From NCBI RefSeq assembly GCF_011603255.1, contig NZ_JAANCM010000001.1:682001-746000 (forward strand): a DNA stretch of 64,000 nucleotides. Direction: 5' to 3'. Below the pieces are notes generated by a model that saw nothing but the letters and a program-made list of their open reading frames with translations, made no database searches and was not told where the DNA came from. This stretch comes from Ferranicluibacter rubi. GTDB lineage: Bacteria; Pseudomonadota; Alphaproteobacteria; Rhizobiales; Rhizobiaceae. Made by a program: the position numbers and the translations under genes. Each line of letters begins with the position of its first letter. The first letter of the stretch is position 1. Shown one piece after another: positions 54,498 through 63,268 of the stretch.

Positions 54498-55787
54498 TCA
54501 ACTGCGGCCGAGAAGGCCGAGCACCATGCCGAGACCTGCTTTCTTAGGCTTCTTGGCCGTGACCCGGCCCGTCAGCAGATGCGCCAGCTGGGAAAAGATT
54601 TCGGCTGTCGGGGCCTTCTTGTCGGTCTCGCCGATCATGCGCCCGCTGTTTGCCGCCGTGCCGAACAGTGCCGCATCGAAGGGAATGATCGCCGCCGCCT
54701 CGATTTCCAGCGACTCGCAGAAATCGGCGACGGAAATCTCGGGCCGCTTCGGCATGCCGACCTGGTTGAGAACGAGATGCGGCGCCTTGTCGTTCGGGCG
54801 CAGCTTGCGGATGCTGTCGAACAGGTTTTTGGCGTTGCGAAGATTGGCAAGGTCGGGAACGGCGGTGATGACGAGCTCGTCCGCCTCGCCGACGATGTTG
54901 CGCGTCCACTCGTTCCACGTATGCGGCACGTCGAGCACGGAGACGGGCGCATTGCGCTGGAGGATTTCGGCCAGCGCCTGAAAGGCGTTTCCGTCGAAAT
55001 CATAAGCGCGGTCGAGCATGGAGGGGGCGGCCAGCAGCGAGAGATGCTCGGAGCACTTCGTCAGAAGCCGGTCGAGGAAGACCTCGTCGAGGCGTTCCGG
55101 CGAGAAGACGGCCTCGGCCACGCCCTGGGGCGGGTCCTGGTCGAAATTGATGTTGGCGGTGCCATAGGGCAGATCGAGATCGGCAAGCACCGTCTCGGTC
55201 GCAAAGAGATGGGAAATGCCCCAGGCGCAATTGTGCGCCAGCGTGGAGGAGCCCACGCCGCCCTTGGCACCGATGAAGGCGATGTTGCGACCGAGCGGCT
55301 CGGCCTCGGGATCGACGAAGATCGAGGAGATCGCGCCCATCAGGTCGGACATGGCGACGGGCGCCACCATATATTCGGAGATGCCGTTGCGGATCAGCTC
55401 GCGATAAAGGCCGATATCGTTGTAGCGGCCGATGAGGATGACCTTGGTGGTGGGATCACAGACCTGCGCGAGCGGGGCGAGTTCCTGCATGAGGACGCCG
55501 GGCTCGGAGGACGTTTCGAGAATGATAAGGTTCGGTGTCGGCATGGTGGCAAACATGTTTGCGGCCGTCGCCACATTGCCGCTGTTGATGCGGAAGCCGA
55601 CCTTCGCCATGCGCCGGTCCTGCCCGCAGCGCTCCAGACTGCGCTGCACGGCCTCGGTCTCGCAGAAGGCGTGGATGGAGATGCGGGGCAGCGGACGCAG
55701 GTGCTCGATGTCCTGCGGCAGGACGACGTCGGCCTGTACCGGCGCCTCGCCGCTCAGGCTCTCGATCTTGTAATCAATGGCGCTCAT
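54498..55787 (-). CDS. cpaE: Pilus assembly localisation ATPase CpaE/TadZ
   Basis: 429 residues. An N-terminal atypical receiver-like domain (about 45-160) precedes a MinD/ParA-type ATPase with the deviant Walker A FIGAKGGVGSSTLAHNCAWG (Lys near the front, Ser at the Thr position) and ADLDLPYGTANINFDQDPPQ. TadZ/CpaE places the Tad machine at a cell pole in several alphaproteobacteria. It lies between cpaD and cpaF on the same strand, 45 bp before the ATPase. Confidence 0.93.
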   Translation of the reverse strand: MSAIDYKIESLSGEAPVQADVVLPQDIEHLRPLPRISIHAFCETEAVQRSLERCGQDRRMAKVGFRINSGNVATAANMFATMPTPNLIILETSSEPGVLMQELAPLAQVCDPTTKVILIGRYNDIGLYRELIRNGISEYMVAPVAMSDLMGAISSIFVDPEAEPLGRNIAFIGAKGGVGSSTLAHNCAWGISHLFATETVLADLDLPYGTANINFDQDPPQGVAEAVFSPERLDEVFLDRLLTKCSEHLSLLAAPSMLDRAYDFDGNAFQALAEILQRNAPVSVLDVPHTWNEWTRNIVGEADELVITAVPDLANLRNAKNLFDSIRKLRPNDKAPHLVLNQVGMPKRPEISVADFCESLEIEAAAIIPFDAALFGTAANSGRMIGETDKKAPTAEIFSQLAHLLTGRVTAKKPKKAGLGMVLGLLGRS

Positions 55788-55814
55788 GTGGTGCCCCGCG
55801 ACGCGTCAGCTGCG

Positions 55815-56534
55815 TCAGTTGTTCGTGATGGAAATCGTGGTGTCCGGCGGAGCCGAACTGAGCCCCCTGTAGTCGTCGATGACCTGGCCGCGTCGCGCCG
55901 CATCGATCGGCGATTGGGCCTGGGGCCCCAGCAGATCCGTGGGATTGGCGATCTGGGCTGCAAGGTTCGACTGGCTGGCGCAGCCGAAATTGCTCCAGTT
56001 GCGGTTCTCCGTCGTGTTGCTGACGAGATCCTCCGGCCAGGAGCCGCAAGGGCCGGTCGAGGCCGTGATCGCGGTGAAGCTCAGGCGCACAGGCGCCGCA
56101 TCGCCGCTGCCGGCCGCATCATAGCGCGTTTCGAGAAGCCGGTTTGCCGGCACGCCGGTCTGGACCAGGATCGCGCGAATATCGCGGCGCACCGCCTCGA
56201 CCGCCGCGCCATTGCGGGAGCCACTCGGCAGCATGATCTGGACGACGCCGTTGGCCGAGCCACGATAGGTCTGGGCAAAGCCCTTGATGACCTCGCGTGT
56301 GCCGACGGGAAGCCGGCGGTCGCTGGAGGCGATGGGGATGTCGATCGCCCGCTCGCTTTCGCCGACGATGATCGGATGCCGGGTGCGATAATCGTCGGGA
56401 ATGCCCCCCGTCGACAGGTCGTCGCGCTTGGCGCAGGCCGCAAGGCTCGCCGCAATGCCGAGGCTGAGGAGAGCGATGCGGGCAATGCGGGATGGGCCGA
56501 TGCGGGATGGGCCGATGCGGGATGGAAACGGCAT
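55815..56534 (-). CDS. cpaD: Pilus assembly lipoprotein CpaD
   Basis: 239 residues. Lipobox IAASLAAC with Cys34. The mature part contains IIVGESERAIDIPIASSDRR and SNFGCASQSNLAAQIANPTD, regions typical of CpaD, which supports the outer-membrane secretin. The n-region of the signal is unusual: residues 6-17 read RIGPSRIGPSRI, encoded by exact 15-bp tandem repeats (56490-56519). The start at 56534 was chosen as the first Met before this region; a Met 15 residues earlier is possible. Confidence 0.85.
   Translation of the reverse strand: MPFPSRIGPSRIGPSRIARIALLSLGIAASLAACAKRDDLSTGGIPDDYRTRHPIIVGESERAIDIPIASSDRRLPVGTREVIKGFAQTYRGSANGVVQIMLPSGSRNGAAVEAVRRDIRAILVQTGVPANRLLETRYDAAGSGDAAPVRLSFTAITASTGPCGSWPEDLVSNTTENRNWSNFGCASQSNLAAQIANPTDLLGPQAQSPIDAARRGQVIDDYRGLSSAPPDTTISITNN
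56490..56519. repeat. 15-bp tandem repeat in the cpaD signal sequence
   Basis: Two exact copies of GGATGGGCCGATGCG, flanked by partial copies on both sides (56475-56489 and 56520-56524). The unit keeps frame (five codons), so copy number could change without a frameshift. Confidence 0.85.
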
Positions 56535-56591
56535 GGCCGAACGCCTTTCGAGCTGGGGGAGAGCACTCACTGATGTCATGTCCGTCCCCGC

Positions 56592-58139
56592 CTATTTGTA
56601 AATGAAGCCGACATTGCCGTGATACTGCCCGACCGGCTGGGCGCCACGGTTGCCGTAGATGCGATTGACTTCGCCGAGGAAGAAGCCGGGAAGATCGGCG
56701 GACGGGTTGAAGTTGTCGTCCGGCCGGGAGATTTGGTTGCGGGCGACGGGACGCACGAGGTAGGGCGTCGCGATGATGACCAGTTCGGTTTCACTGCGCT
56801 GGAAATCGCGGGACCGGAACAGCGTTCCGAAAACGGGGATCTTGGCAAAGCCGGGGACACCGGAAATGGCCTGGCGAATGTTGTCCTGAACAAGGCCGCC
56901 GATCACGATCGAGCCGCCGGAGGGGAGTTCGACACTGGTCGAAGCCTTGCGCTTGCGGATCGACATGTAGTTCTGGCCGGGAATTCCCTGATAGGTGCCA
57001 CTGACGACACTGCCTTCGAAGGTCGGCTCCGATACATTGGTTTCGATGTCGAGCGCAATTCGCCCGGGACCGAGTACGACGGGCTTGAAATTCAGCTCGA
57101 CGCCGTATTCAACGGTTTCGACCTTTCGTTCTAGCACGGGTTTCTTCTCTCCCGTCGTCTTGTCCTCTTCCTCAGTCACTTCCTGACCTGCCGGAAGACG
57201 GTAATCTCCACCGACGAAGAACTTGGCGCTCTTTCCGGAGATGGCCGTCAGGCTCGGTTCAGCCAGCGTTCGCATGACGCCGGCCTGCTCCATCGCGTTG
57301 ATGTAACTGGCAAGCCCGATGGCGCCGTTGGCAATGCTGCCGGTGATCAGGGAGGATCCGGGATTGAGCGCATTGCCCAGATTGGCCGGGTTCTGGAACG
57401 TGATCGCAGCGTTTCTGCCGCTGACCGATCCCGAGAAGCCAAGCTGCTTGAGGATCTGGCGCGACACCTCGGCAACCGTGACCTTCAACATCACCTGGTC
57501 TTCGCCGTCGATGGTCAGGAGATTGACGATCTTCGACTTCTGACGGTCTTCGGCGTAGATGTCGGCATCGCCGTTCGTGCCCTGCGCGGTGATGTTGCGG
57601 GTCGTCGCCTCGCCGCCCTGAAGGAAGGCCTGCGCCAGTTCCACGACGCGCGTGGAGTCAAGCGGCGTGCGGACCGAGCCGGTGAGCACGATGTTGTCCG
57701 AGACGATCTCGACGTTGATATCGGAGTCCGGCAGGTAGCGGCGAAGATTGGACTGGAGGGTCGAGACGTCGCGCTCGATTTCGAGATCGAGGCTGACGAT
57801 TTCCTCGCCACCGGCGCCGAAGATGAAGATGTTGGTCTGACCGACGGACTTACCGAAGAGATAGATGCGGCGGGATGTGCGCGTGACGGCATCGGCAAGC
57901 GAAGGATCGGCGACGAGGATGTCATGGGCATCGGTCGGCAGGTCGATGACGACGGCCTTGTTGAGGCCGAGCTTGATGGTCTTCTTGACGCCGGGACCGC
58001 TGTCGACGATGCGCACGAGCGCGCTGTCGGCGGCCTGTGCGACACCCGTAAAGCCCGGTAGGACCGGGACGGCCGTGACAGCCAGCGCCACGGCAAGAGC
58101 GCCGGCCAGCGGCGCGCGCAGCGTTTTGCCCAACGTCAT
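56592..58139 (-). CDS. cpaC: Tad outer-membrane secretin CpaC/RcpA
   Basis: 515 residues. Signal peptide ends GVAQAAD. The pilus-N domain (GLNKAVVIDLPTDAHDILVA, SRRIYLFGKSVGQTNIFIFG) is followed by a BON-like part (INVEIVSDNIVLTGSVRTPL) and the secretin core (GYAKFF-like VGGDYRLPAGQEVTEEED, TSVELPSGGSIVIGGLVQDN, GFAKIPVFGTLFRSRDFQRS, ELVIIATPYLVRPV). It forms the pilus exit pore. The ATG at 58139 is preceded by GAGGAAAG; a GTG/ATG 27 bases upstream is less likely. It follows cpaB closely. Confidence 0.95.
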   Translation of the reverse strand: MTLGKTLRAPLAGALAVALAVTAVPVLPGFTGVAQAADSALVRIVDSGPGVKKTIKLGLNKAVVIDLPTDAHDILVADPSLADAVTRTSRRIYLFGKSVGQTNIFIFGAGGEEIVSLDLEIERDVSTLQSNLRRYLPDSDINVEIVSDNIVLTGSVRTPLDSTRVVELAQAFLQGGEATTRNITAQGTNGDADIYAEDRQKSKIVNLLTIDGEDQVMLKVTVAEVSRQILKQLGFSGSVSGRNAAITFQNPANLGNALNPGSSLITGSIANGAIGLASYINAMEQAGVMRTLAEPSLTAISGKSAKFFVGGDYRLPAGQEVTEEEDKTTGEKKPVLERKVETVEYGVELNFKPVVLGPGRIALDIETNVSEPTFEGSVVSGTYQGIPGQNYMSIRKRKASTSVELPSGGSIVIGGLVQDNIRQAISGVPGFAKIPVFGTLFRSRDFQRSETELVIIATPYLVRPVARNQISRPDDNFNPSADLPGFFLGEVNRIYGNRGAQPVGQYHGNVGFIYK

Positions 58140-58162
58140 GGGGATCTTTCCTCGGCTCGCGA

Positions 58163-58975
58163 TCATTGCATCGCTCCCGTCTTGGTCTCGCCGTCGGAGG
58201 AGACGATGGAGCCGGATTTGATCAGCTGGACGGCCGGACGGCTGCCGCCGGAGAGGAGGTAATCGGCAGCGATCGTGTCGGGTTCCTGCGCGTCGGCAAT
58301 CGAGCGGAGAGCGAGAGACAGGCGATCGGCCATCTGCTGGGCGACGGCGAGGACCTTGGCCTGGTCGGGCGTCAGTTCGAGCGTCGCGGTGGTCGCGAGA
58401 ACGGTCTTGGAGCCATCGTCCTTCTCCTCGATCTGCTGATCGACCGCGAGGATACGGACATTGCTGAGCACGGTTTCCGTGTTGAACGTCTTGCCCTCGC
58501 CCTTGCGGACCATGATCACATCGACGCGGTCGTTCGGCAGGATGAAACCGCCGGCACCGGTGGCGACGGTGATTTCGGTCGACACCGCGCGTTTGCCGGC
58601 CGGAAGAATGGAGGAAAGGATCTGGCCGGAAGCGTCGGCAATCTTTTCGGCACGAACCGGCTCGCCATTGAGAAGCGGCAGGCGGACGACGGAGCCCTGC
58701 AGCTGCGTGGCCGCATCCGGGCGGGCCTCATCCGTGATGAAGCCATCGACGATCCCGGCCTTCGGCCAGGCCATCCACCGGATGGCATCGGCACTGAGGC
58801 GCGCGCCGACCGGCAGGCTCTTGGCCATGACGAGGACGTTGACGGTCGGCTCGCGCTCGATGACCGGCTCTGCCGTCTCGACGACGGTCGGACCGGTGAT
58901 GCTCATCGCCAACAGGCCGGCAAGGCCGGCCGAGACGACCGCAACCGCCAAAATAAAAACGCGCGCCGGCTTCAT
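58163..58975 (-). CDS. cpaB: Pilus assembly protein CpaB/RcpC
   Basis: 270 residues. N-terminal anchor ARVFILAVAVVSAGLAGLLA, an SAF domain (VNVLVMAKSLPVGARLSADAIRWMAWP) and the RcpC region (FILPNDRVDVIMVRKGEGK). It works with the secretin at the periplasmic side. It is the first gene after a 134-bp gap containing a CtrA-type box, which suggests that cpaB-tadC is a second transcription unit separate from cpaA. Confidence 0.92.
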   Translation of the reverse strand: MKPARVFILAVAVVSAGLAGLLAMSITGPTVVETAEPVIEREPTVNVLVMAKSLPVGARLSADAIRWMAWPKAGIVDGFITDEARPDAATQLQGSVVRLPLLNGEPVRAEKIADASGQILSSILPAGKRAVSTEITVATGAGGFILPNDRVDVIMVRKGEGKTFNTETVLSNVRILAVDQQIEEKDDGSKTVLATTATLELTPDQAKVLAVAQQMADRLSLALRSIADAQEPDTIAADYLLSGGSRPAVQLIKSGSIVSSDGETKTGAMQ

Positions 58976-59038
58976 CTGATGGACCGAACCCTTCCTTGAT
59001 CACGCTGGGATCACTTGGGAAAAGGCTACGGCGTAAAG

Positions 59039-59090
59039 GTATAATTAAGGTTAACGAAAACGAACCGACTATGCTTAACAGGAGGTTAAG
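59039..59090 (-). promoter_or_regulatory. CtrA-type box and promoter before cpaB
   Basis: TTAA-N7-TTAA at 59075-59089 matches the full CtrA consensus on both strands and lies inside the inverted repeat CTTAAC-N5-GTTAAG (59074-59090). An AT-rich ATTATAC (59046-59039), about 28 bases downstream on the transcribed strand, may be the -10. A further TTAAC copy lies between. Confidence 0.65.
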
Positions 59091-59109
59091 CTGCGATCTC
59101 GAGTGCGCT

Positions 59110-59622
59110 TCAGCGCATGTGCGCCAGAGCGAGCTGCATCAGGGGGGATTCCTGAAAGGTCAGGAAGGCACCGCAGCCGATGGCGACGCCGTAGGGCACC
59201 TTTGAGCCATGAAAGAGTTGTGCGGGGACCGGAATGCGGTGGGCGAGGATAAAGTTCTCCTGGGTCCGCAACACGAGGATTGCGAGAACAAGCACGCCAC
59301 CGAGGAAGGAAACAGCCACGAGGAAGGTGAGAAGGCTCATGTTCCAGCCGAACCAGACGGCGCTGGCGGTCAGCAGCTTCGCATCCCCACCGCCCATGAC
59401 GTTGAGGGCAAAGAGCGTGAAGCAGACCGTGAAGACGGCAAGGCCAGCAGCAAGATGGAGACCGATCTGCGTCATGTCGAGATCGGCTAGCGGCGCGATC
59501 ACGACGAAGGCACCGAGGAGGATTGCGGAGACCCGATTGGGAATCGTCATCGAGAGAAAGTCGGAACAGGCGGCAAAAGCCAGGCACAAGGGGAAAACAA
59601 CGAAAATCGCAGCCTGAACCAT
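59110..59622 (-). CDS. cpaA: Prepilin peptidase CpaA/TadV
   Basis: 170 residues, about five membrane helices. The two catalytic Asp sites are visible: CSDFLSMTIPNRV and the GxGD-type NVMGGGDAKLLTAS. It is the short TadV form without the methylase domain. It cleaves the Flp pilin and probably the TadE-like pseudopilins in this window. The ATG at 59622 follows GAGGAGT at 8 bases; five residues further upstream an ATG exists without an RBS. It is downstream of pilA, 178 bp apart. Confidence 0.94.
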   Translation of the reverse strand: MVQAAIFVVFPLCLAFAACSDFLSMTIPNRVSAILLGAFVVIAPLADLDMTQIGLHLAAGLAVFTVCFTLFALNVMGGGDAKLLTASAVWFGWNMSLLTFLVAVSFLGGVLVLAILVLRTQENFILAHRIPVPAQLFHGSKVPYGVAIGCGAFLTFQESPLMQLALAHMR

Positions 59623-59738
59623 CAAAAGACTCCTCAAGATGGCGATTAGTAGCGGACGGGCGTTAACGAAAGGCGTAATAGCCCGTTCAGAGGCGCGAAT
59701 TTCTATTTAATGCAAGGATGTCAGTGTACTTGAGACCG

Positions 59739-59770
59739 AAGACCGCTCTTCTGTAGAAGAGCGGTCTTTT
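59739..59770. terminator. Strong hairpin after pilA
   Basis: AAGACCGCTCTTC (59739-59751) and GAAGAGCGGTCTT (59756-59768) form a perfect 13-bp stem around TGTA. It lies 31 bases beyond the pilA stop. The T run (TTTT) is on the plus strand, whereas pilA is on the minus strand, so it may act mainly as a 3' stabiliser of the abundant pilin mRNA and attenuate cpaA. Confidence 0.7.
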
Positions 59771-59800
59771 GAAGGAAGCTGATGCAGATCGCGAGATAAA

Positions 59801-59980
59801 TCAGCCGCCACCGCTCGTCTTCAGACGGCCTGCAATGTTGGTAAACGTGTTGCCGATCTGCGTACCGAGGGTCGTTGCACCGGCAACGATCGCCAGAGCG
59901 ATCAGCGATGCGATCAGGCCGTATTCGATGGCGGTAGCGCCGGACTCGTCCTTGAGAAAACGCGCGAAAACTGCGGTCAT
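59801..59980 (-). CDS. pilA: Flp/Fap-type major pilin
   Basis: 59 residues: MTAVFARFLKDESGATAIEY then GLIASLIALAIVAGATTLGT and a short polar tail ending KTSGGG. The class IVb prepilin site G|xxxxEY is complete (cleavage after Gly14, Glu19, Tyr20), followed by the hydrophobic polymerisation helix. GGAG lies 7 bases before the ATG. CpaA would process it and CpaF/TadB/TadC assemble it. This gene is short enough to be missed by gene finders. Confidence 0.95.
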   Translation of the reverse strand: MTAVFARFLKDESGATAIEYGLIASLIALAIVAGATTLGTQIGNTFTNIAGRLKTSGGG

Positions 59981-60163
59981 GTCATTTCTCCTGCTTCAAT
60001 GTTTCGTGTTCAGCACTGCCTCCGACATGTCTCTGCCGGCCGGTTGCAATGAACTTACCCAGCACGCATTTCGATCGACTTAAGGAAGAGCGTTACCAAA
60101 AAATGAACGAATTTGGACAAATGACGGGGATGCCGCCCATCCAGGGACCTTCCGTCTTTGGCC

Positions 60164-60179
60164 TTAATCCTTCATTTAC
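60164..60179 (+). promoter_or_regulatory. Degenerate CtrA-like site before the secretin-N gene
   Basis: TTAA-N7-TTTA followed by C: one base off the CtrA box, 49 bp upstream of the 60228 start. Weak alone; noted because stronger candidates precede cpaB and tadD. Confidence 0.3.
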
Positions 60180-60227
60180 CAAAACCACGGATGCTGCCTC
60201 ATCGGCATCACCGGATCCTGCAACGTC

Positions 60228-60656
60228 ATGGCCTTTCCCTCGCTTTCCCACGTCTCTTCCTTTGCACATAGGCACATCGGAACGATGCTCGGTGCGACCC
60301 TGTGCCTCGCTGCGGGTGCCATGATGCCGAGTTTTGCGATCGCGCAGGATGCCGCGCTGATGAACGTCTATCTCAACCATGCCCGGGTTCTCAAACTCGA
60401 CCGCAGCGTCAGCCGGGTGATCATCGGCAGCGCCGAGATCGCCGATGCCACCGTTGCCGACGCGCAGACCATCGTTCTCACCGGCAAGGCCGTGGGCACG
60501 ACCAACATCGTCATTCTCGATGAGAACGACAATCCGATCGTCGATCAGCGCATCCTCGTCTCGACGGACGAAGGCAACACCCTGCGGGTCTATCGCTCGA
60601 CGGCCCGCGCGGTCCTCACCTGCACGCCAAGCTGCGAAGAGCATACGAAGAAGTAG
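60228..60656 (+). CDS. Stand-alone pilus-assembly N-terminal domain protein
   Basis: 142 residues: signal peptide to SFAIAQD, then one domain, NHARVLKLDRSVSRVIIGSA with EIADATVADAQTIVLTGKAVGTTNIVILDENDN. This aligns by eye with the N-terminal domain of CpaC in this window (ILVADPSLADAVTRTSRRIY with LFGKSVGQTNIFIFG), but no secretin core follows. The C-terminus has two Cys (LTCTPSCEEHTKK). It is divergent from pilA and is followed by the TadE-like genes, so a helper or capping role at the secretin is inferred. Confidence 0.82.
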   Translation: MAFPSLSHVSSFAHRHIGTMLGATLCLAAGAMMPSFAIAQDAALMNVYLNHARVLKLDRSVSRVIIGSAEIADATVADAQTIVLTGKAVGTTNIVILDENDNPIVDQRILVSTDEGNTLRVYRSTARAVLTCTPSCEEHTKK

Positions 60657-60723
60657 TCGCTCGTCGCCATCGCGACGTTACGAAGTCGAAACGCTTTCTC
60701 GATAAGCTGCCATTCCCGGGAAC

Positions 60724-61338
60724 ATGGCAGGTACGATGGCGCTCACGAGACGAGACGACGGACAGGATGGCGTGAAGGCACCGGCACGCCAGACGCTTGC
60801 CGGCCGCTTTGCGCGCGATCGCAAGGGCGCTGCCGCGATCGAATTCGCCATTCTCGTCATTCCCTTTCTCATGGTCATCTTCGCTTCGATCGAAACCTTC
60901 GTCGCGTTTACCGGCGAACAGATCCTCGCCAATGCCACCCAGACCATGGCCCGCAAGATCCGCACCGGCCTGCTGCCGGCGACGATGAACCAGAGCGAGT
61001 TCCGGACAGCCTTCTGCAATGAGCTGACGGCCATGCTGAGCTGCTCTGCCAGCGAAGTGGGAACGCCTGCCAAGCTGCTGATCGACGTTCGCAGCTATAC
61101 GAGCTTCAGCGATATTCCGATCGCCATTCCGCGCAAGGGCACCGATCTTGACGTCACGGGCTTCAAATATGCGCCCGGAGGTCCCGGATCGATCAACCTG
61201 ATCCGCGCCTATTACCGCTGGACCGTCGTCACGGATCTCGTGCGCCCCTACATCACCAATCTGCGCCCGGCCGGCAGTTCAATGCCGAACGATTACCTGA
61301 TGGCGACGACGGCCGCCTTCATGAACGAGAAATTCTGA
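60724..61338 (+). CDS. TadE-like pseudopilin
   Basis: 204 residues. FARDRKGAAAIEFAILVIPFLMVIFASI is a TadE-type N-terminus with a prepilin-like G|xxxxEF site and long hydrophobic segment, preceded by an extended cytoplasmic leader (about 33 residues). Two Cys (AFCNELTAMLSC) could bond in the periplasmic part. Minor pilins of this kind are processed by CpaA and needed for Flp pilus assembly. The start at 60724 or the Met at 60736 are both possible. It ends 1 bp before the next gene. Confidence 0.85.
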   Translation: MAGTMALTRRDDGQDGVKAPARQTLAGRFARDRKGAAAIEFAILVIPFLMVIFASIETFVAFTGEQILANATQTMARKIRTGLLPATMNQSEFRTAFCNELTAMLSCSASEVGTPAKLLIDVRSYTSFSDIPIAIPRKGTDLDVTGFKYAPGGPGSINLIRAYYRWTVVTDLVRPYITNLRPAGSSMPNDYLMATTAAFMNEKF

Positions 61339-61339
61339 G

Positions 61340-61936
61340 ATGACCGGTGCCGATCGCAACACCAGCCCGCGTTCACCTCTCGTTTTGCTGTTTCGCCACC
61401 TGGCGCGCGATCGGCAGGGAACGAGCGGCATCGAGTTCGCTCTCATCGCACCGATCCTCCTGATGATCTATCTCGGCGCGTTCGAGCTGTCCGTCGGCTT
61501 CAACATGTCGCAGAAAGTCTCTCAGGCAACCGGCACCGTGGCCGACATCCTCAGTCAGAAGACGGAGGTCACGCCCACGGAACTCGACGGCATGAAGAAC
61601 GTGGCGCTGAGCATCATGGCGCCGTTCTCCATCAGCAAATACACGCTGAAGGTCTCTGGCATTCGCGTCACCGCGCCGGGAGTCGGGGTCGTCGCGTGGT
61701 CGCGCGACGAAAAGGGCGGTACGCCCTATGCCGTCAACGCAACCGTTTCCGTTCCCTCGGACCTCACCGTCCTCAATACCTTCGTCGTCCGCTCGGAATT
61801 CACCGTTCCCTATGAACTCATGCTGTTCACGCCGCCGGGCATCAAGGACAATTCGCTGTCGATCATGAACCTTTCGGAAAACTACTATTATCGCCAGCGC
61901 GTCGGCCTCGGGATCAGCTGCTCGCTCTGCAGGTAA
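61340..61936 (+). CDS. Second TadE/TadF-like pseudopilin
   Basis: 198 residues. LARDRQGTSGIEFALIAPILLMIYLGAF shows the same G|xxxxEF plus hydrophobic segment pattern as the preceding gene. The periplasmic portion ends VGLGISCSLCR with two Cys in the last six residues. The gene begins 1 bp after the previous stop (TGAGATG), indicating translational coupling, so the two pseudopilins probably act together. TadE versus TadF cannot be told by eye. Confidence 0.85.
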   Translation: MTGADRNTSPRSPLVLLFRHLARDRQGTSGIEFALIAPILLMIYLGAFELSVGFNMSQKVSQATGTVADILSQKTEVTPTELDGMKNVALSIMAPFSISKYTLKVSGIRVTAPGVGVVAWSRDEKGGTPYAVNATVSVPSDLTVLNTFVVRSEFTVPYELMLFTPPGIKDNSLSIMNLSENYYYRQRVGLGISCSLCR

Positions 61937-62050
61937 GCGCCGCCGCCCCGTATGCTGCGCGCCCGGTTTGCAAAAACGGGAGGCGAAGCGTATCTCTTGC
62001 CGCAAACGATCGGACCCGGTTTGGGGATATCTTTCAGGAGATTGCGGAAC

Positions 62051-63268
62051 GTGCGGGCTTTTCTCTTCGTTCTGGACTCCCTCGGCATCGGCGGTGCGCC
62101 GGATGCCGCCGCCTTCGGCGACGAGGGTGCCGACACGCTCGGCCACATCGCCGAGTTCTGTGCAGCCGGTGCGGCCGACCGGCAGGGTCTTCGCGCCGGG
62201 CCGCTGGCGCTTCCGAACATGGCCGCGCGGGGGCTCTTCCAAGCTGCCCGGCTTTCGAGCGGCAGCCTGCCTGCCGGCGTCACCCTTCCCGAGACCATCG
62301 ACGGCGTCTATGGCGCGGCCGAAGAGGTGTCGCGCGGCAAGGATACGCCGTCCGGGCACTGGGAGATCGCGGGAACGCCGGTGCGGTTCGACTGGGGGTA
62401 CTTTCCCGATACCGGCGACGCCTTTCCGGAGGCGCTGGTCGCCCGGATCTGCGAAGAGGGCGGTGTTCCCGGTATCCTCGGCAATTGCCACGCCTCCGGC
62501 ACCGACATCATCGCGCGGCTCGGCGAGGAGCATCTGCGGACGGGAAAGCCAATCTGTTACACCTCCTCGGATTCCGTCTTCCAGATCGCCGCACATGAGG
62601 AGCGTTTTGGCCTCGAGCGCCTGCTGGACCTCTGTCAGACCGTTCGCCGCCTGCTCGACGATTATAATATCGGGCGGGTCATCGCCCGTCCCTTCATCGG
62701 GCGGACGGCGCAGGACTTCGTGCGGACCGGAAACCGGCGCGACTATTCGGTGCTACCGCCAGAGCCGACGCTGCTCGACCGGTTGACCGAGGCGGGCCGC
62801 ACGGTGCACGCCATCGGCAAGATCGCCGATATCTTCGCCCATCAGGGCATCGGCCGCACCATCAAGGCCAATGGTAACGAAGCGCTGTTCGATGCCAGCC
62901 TGAAGGCGATCCAGGAGGCCGGGGATGGCGACCTCGTCTTCACCAATTTCGTCGATTTCGACATGCTCTACGGCCATCGCCGGGATGTCGCGGGCTACGC
63001 GGCGGCGCTGGAAGCCTTCGACCGCAGGCTGCCCGAACTCGACGCTATGCTCCAGCCGGGCGATATCGTCATCCTGACGGGCGATCATGGCTGCGACCCG
63101 ACCTGGCGGGGCACCGACCATACGCGCGAGCGGGTGCCCGTGCTGCTCTTCGGCCCCGGCATTGCCAGCCGGCCGATCGGGATCATCCCCGGGTTTGCCG
63201 GGATCGGCGAGACGGTGGCACAGCATCTCGGTATCGAGCCCGGCCCCCATGGAAGGAGTTTTCTGTGA
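62051..63268 (+). CDS. deoB: Phosphopentomutase, GTG start
   Basis: 405 residues of the alkaline-phosphatase superfamily: [20 protein letters not shown] (metal Asp), [13 protein letters not shown] (phosphorylated Thr), [15 protein letters not shown] and [20 protein letters not shown] (metal ligands). Interconverts ribose-1-phosphate and ribose-5-phosphate (and deoxyribose forms). GTG 62051 was chosen because AGGAG lies 10 bases upstream and the product begins with the conserved strand; the ATG at 61952 would add 33 unrelated residues. add follows with a 4-bp overlap. Confidence 0.95.
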   Translation: MRAFLFVLDSLGIGGAPDAAAFGDEGADTLGHIAEFCAAGAADRQGLRAGPLALPNMAARGLFQAARLSSGSLPAGVTLPETIDGVYGAAEEVSRGKDTPSGHWEIAGTPVRFDWGYFPDTGDAFPEALVARICEEGGVPGILGNCHASGTDIIARLGEEHLRTGKPICYTSSDSVFQIAAHEERFGLERLLDLCQTVRRLLDDYNIGRVIARPFIGRTAQDFVRTGNRRDYSVLPPEPTLLDRLTEAGRTVHAIGKIADIFAHQGIGRTIKANGNEALFDASLKAIQEAGDGDLVFTNFVDFDMLYGHRRDVAGYAAALEAFDRRLPELDAMLQPGDIVILTGDHGCDPTWRGTDHTRERVPVLLFGPGIASRPIGIIPGFAGIGETVAQHLGIEPGPHGRSFL

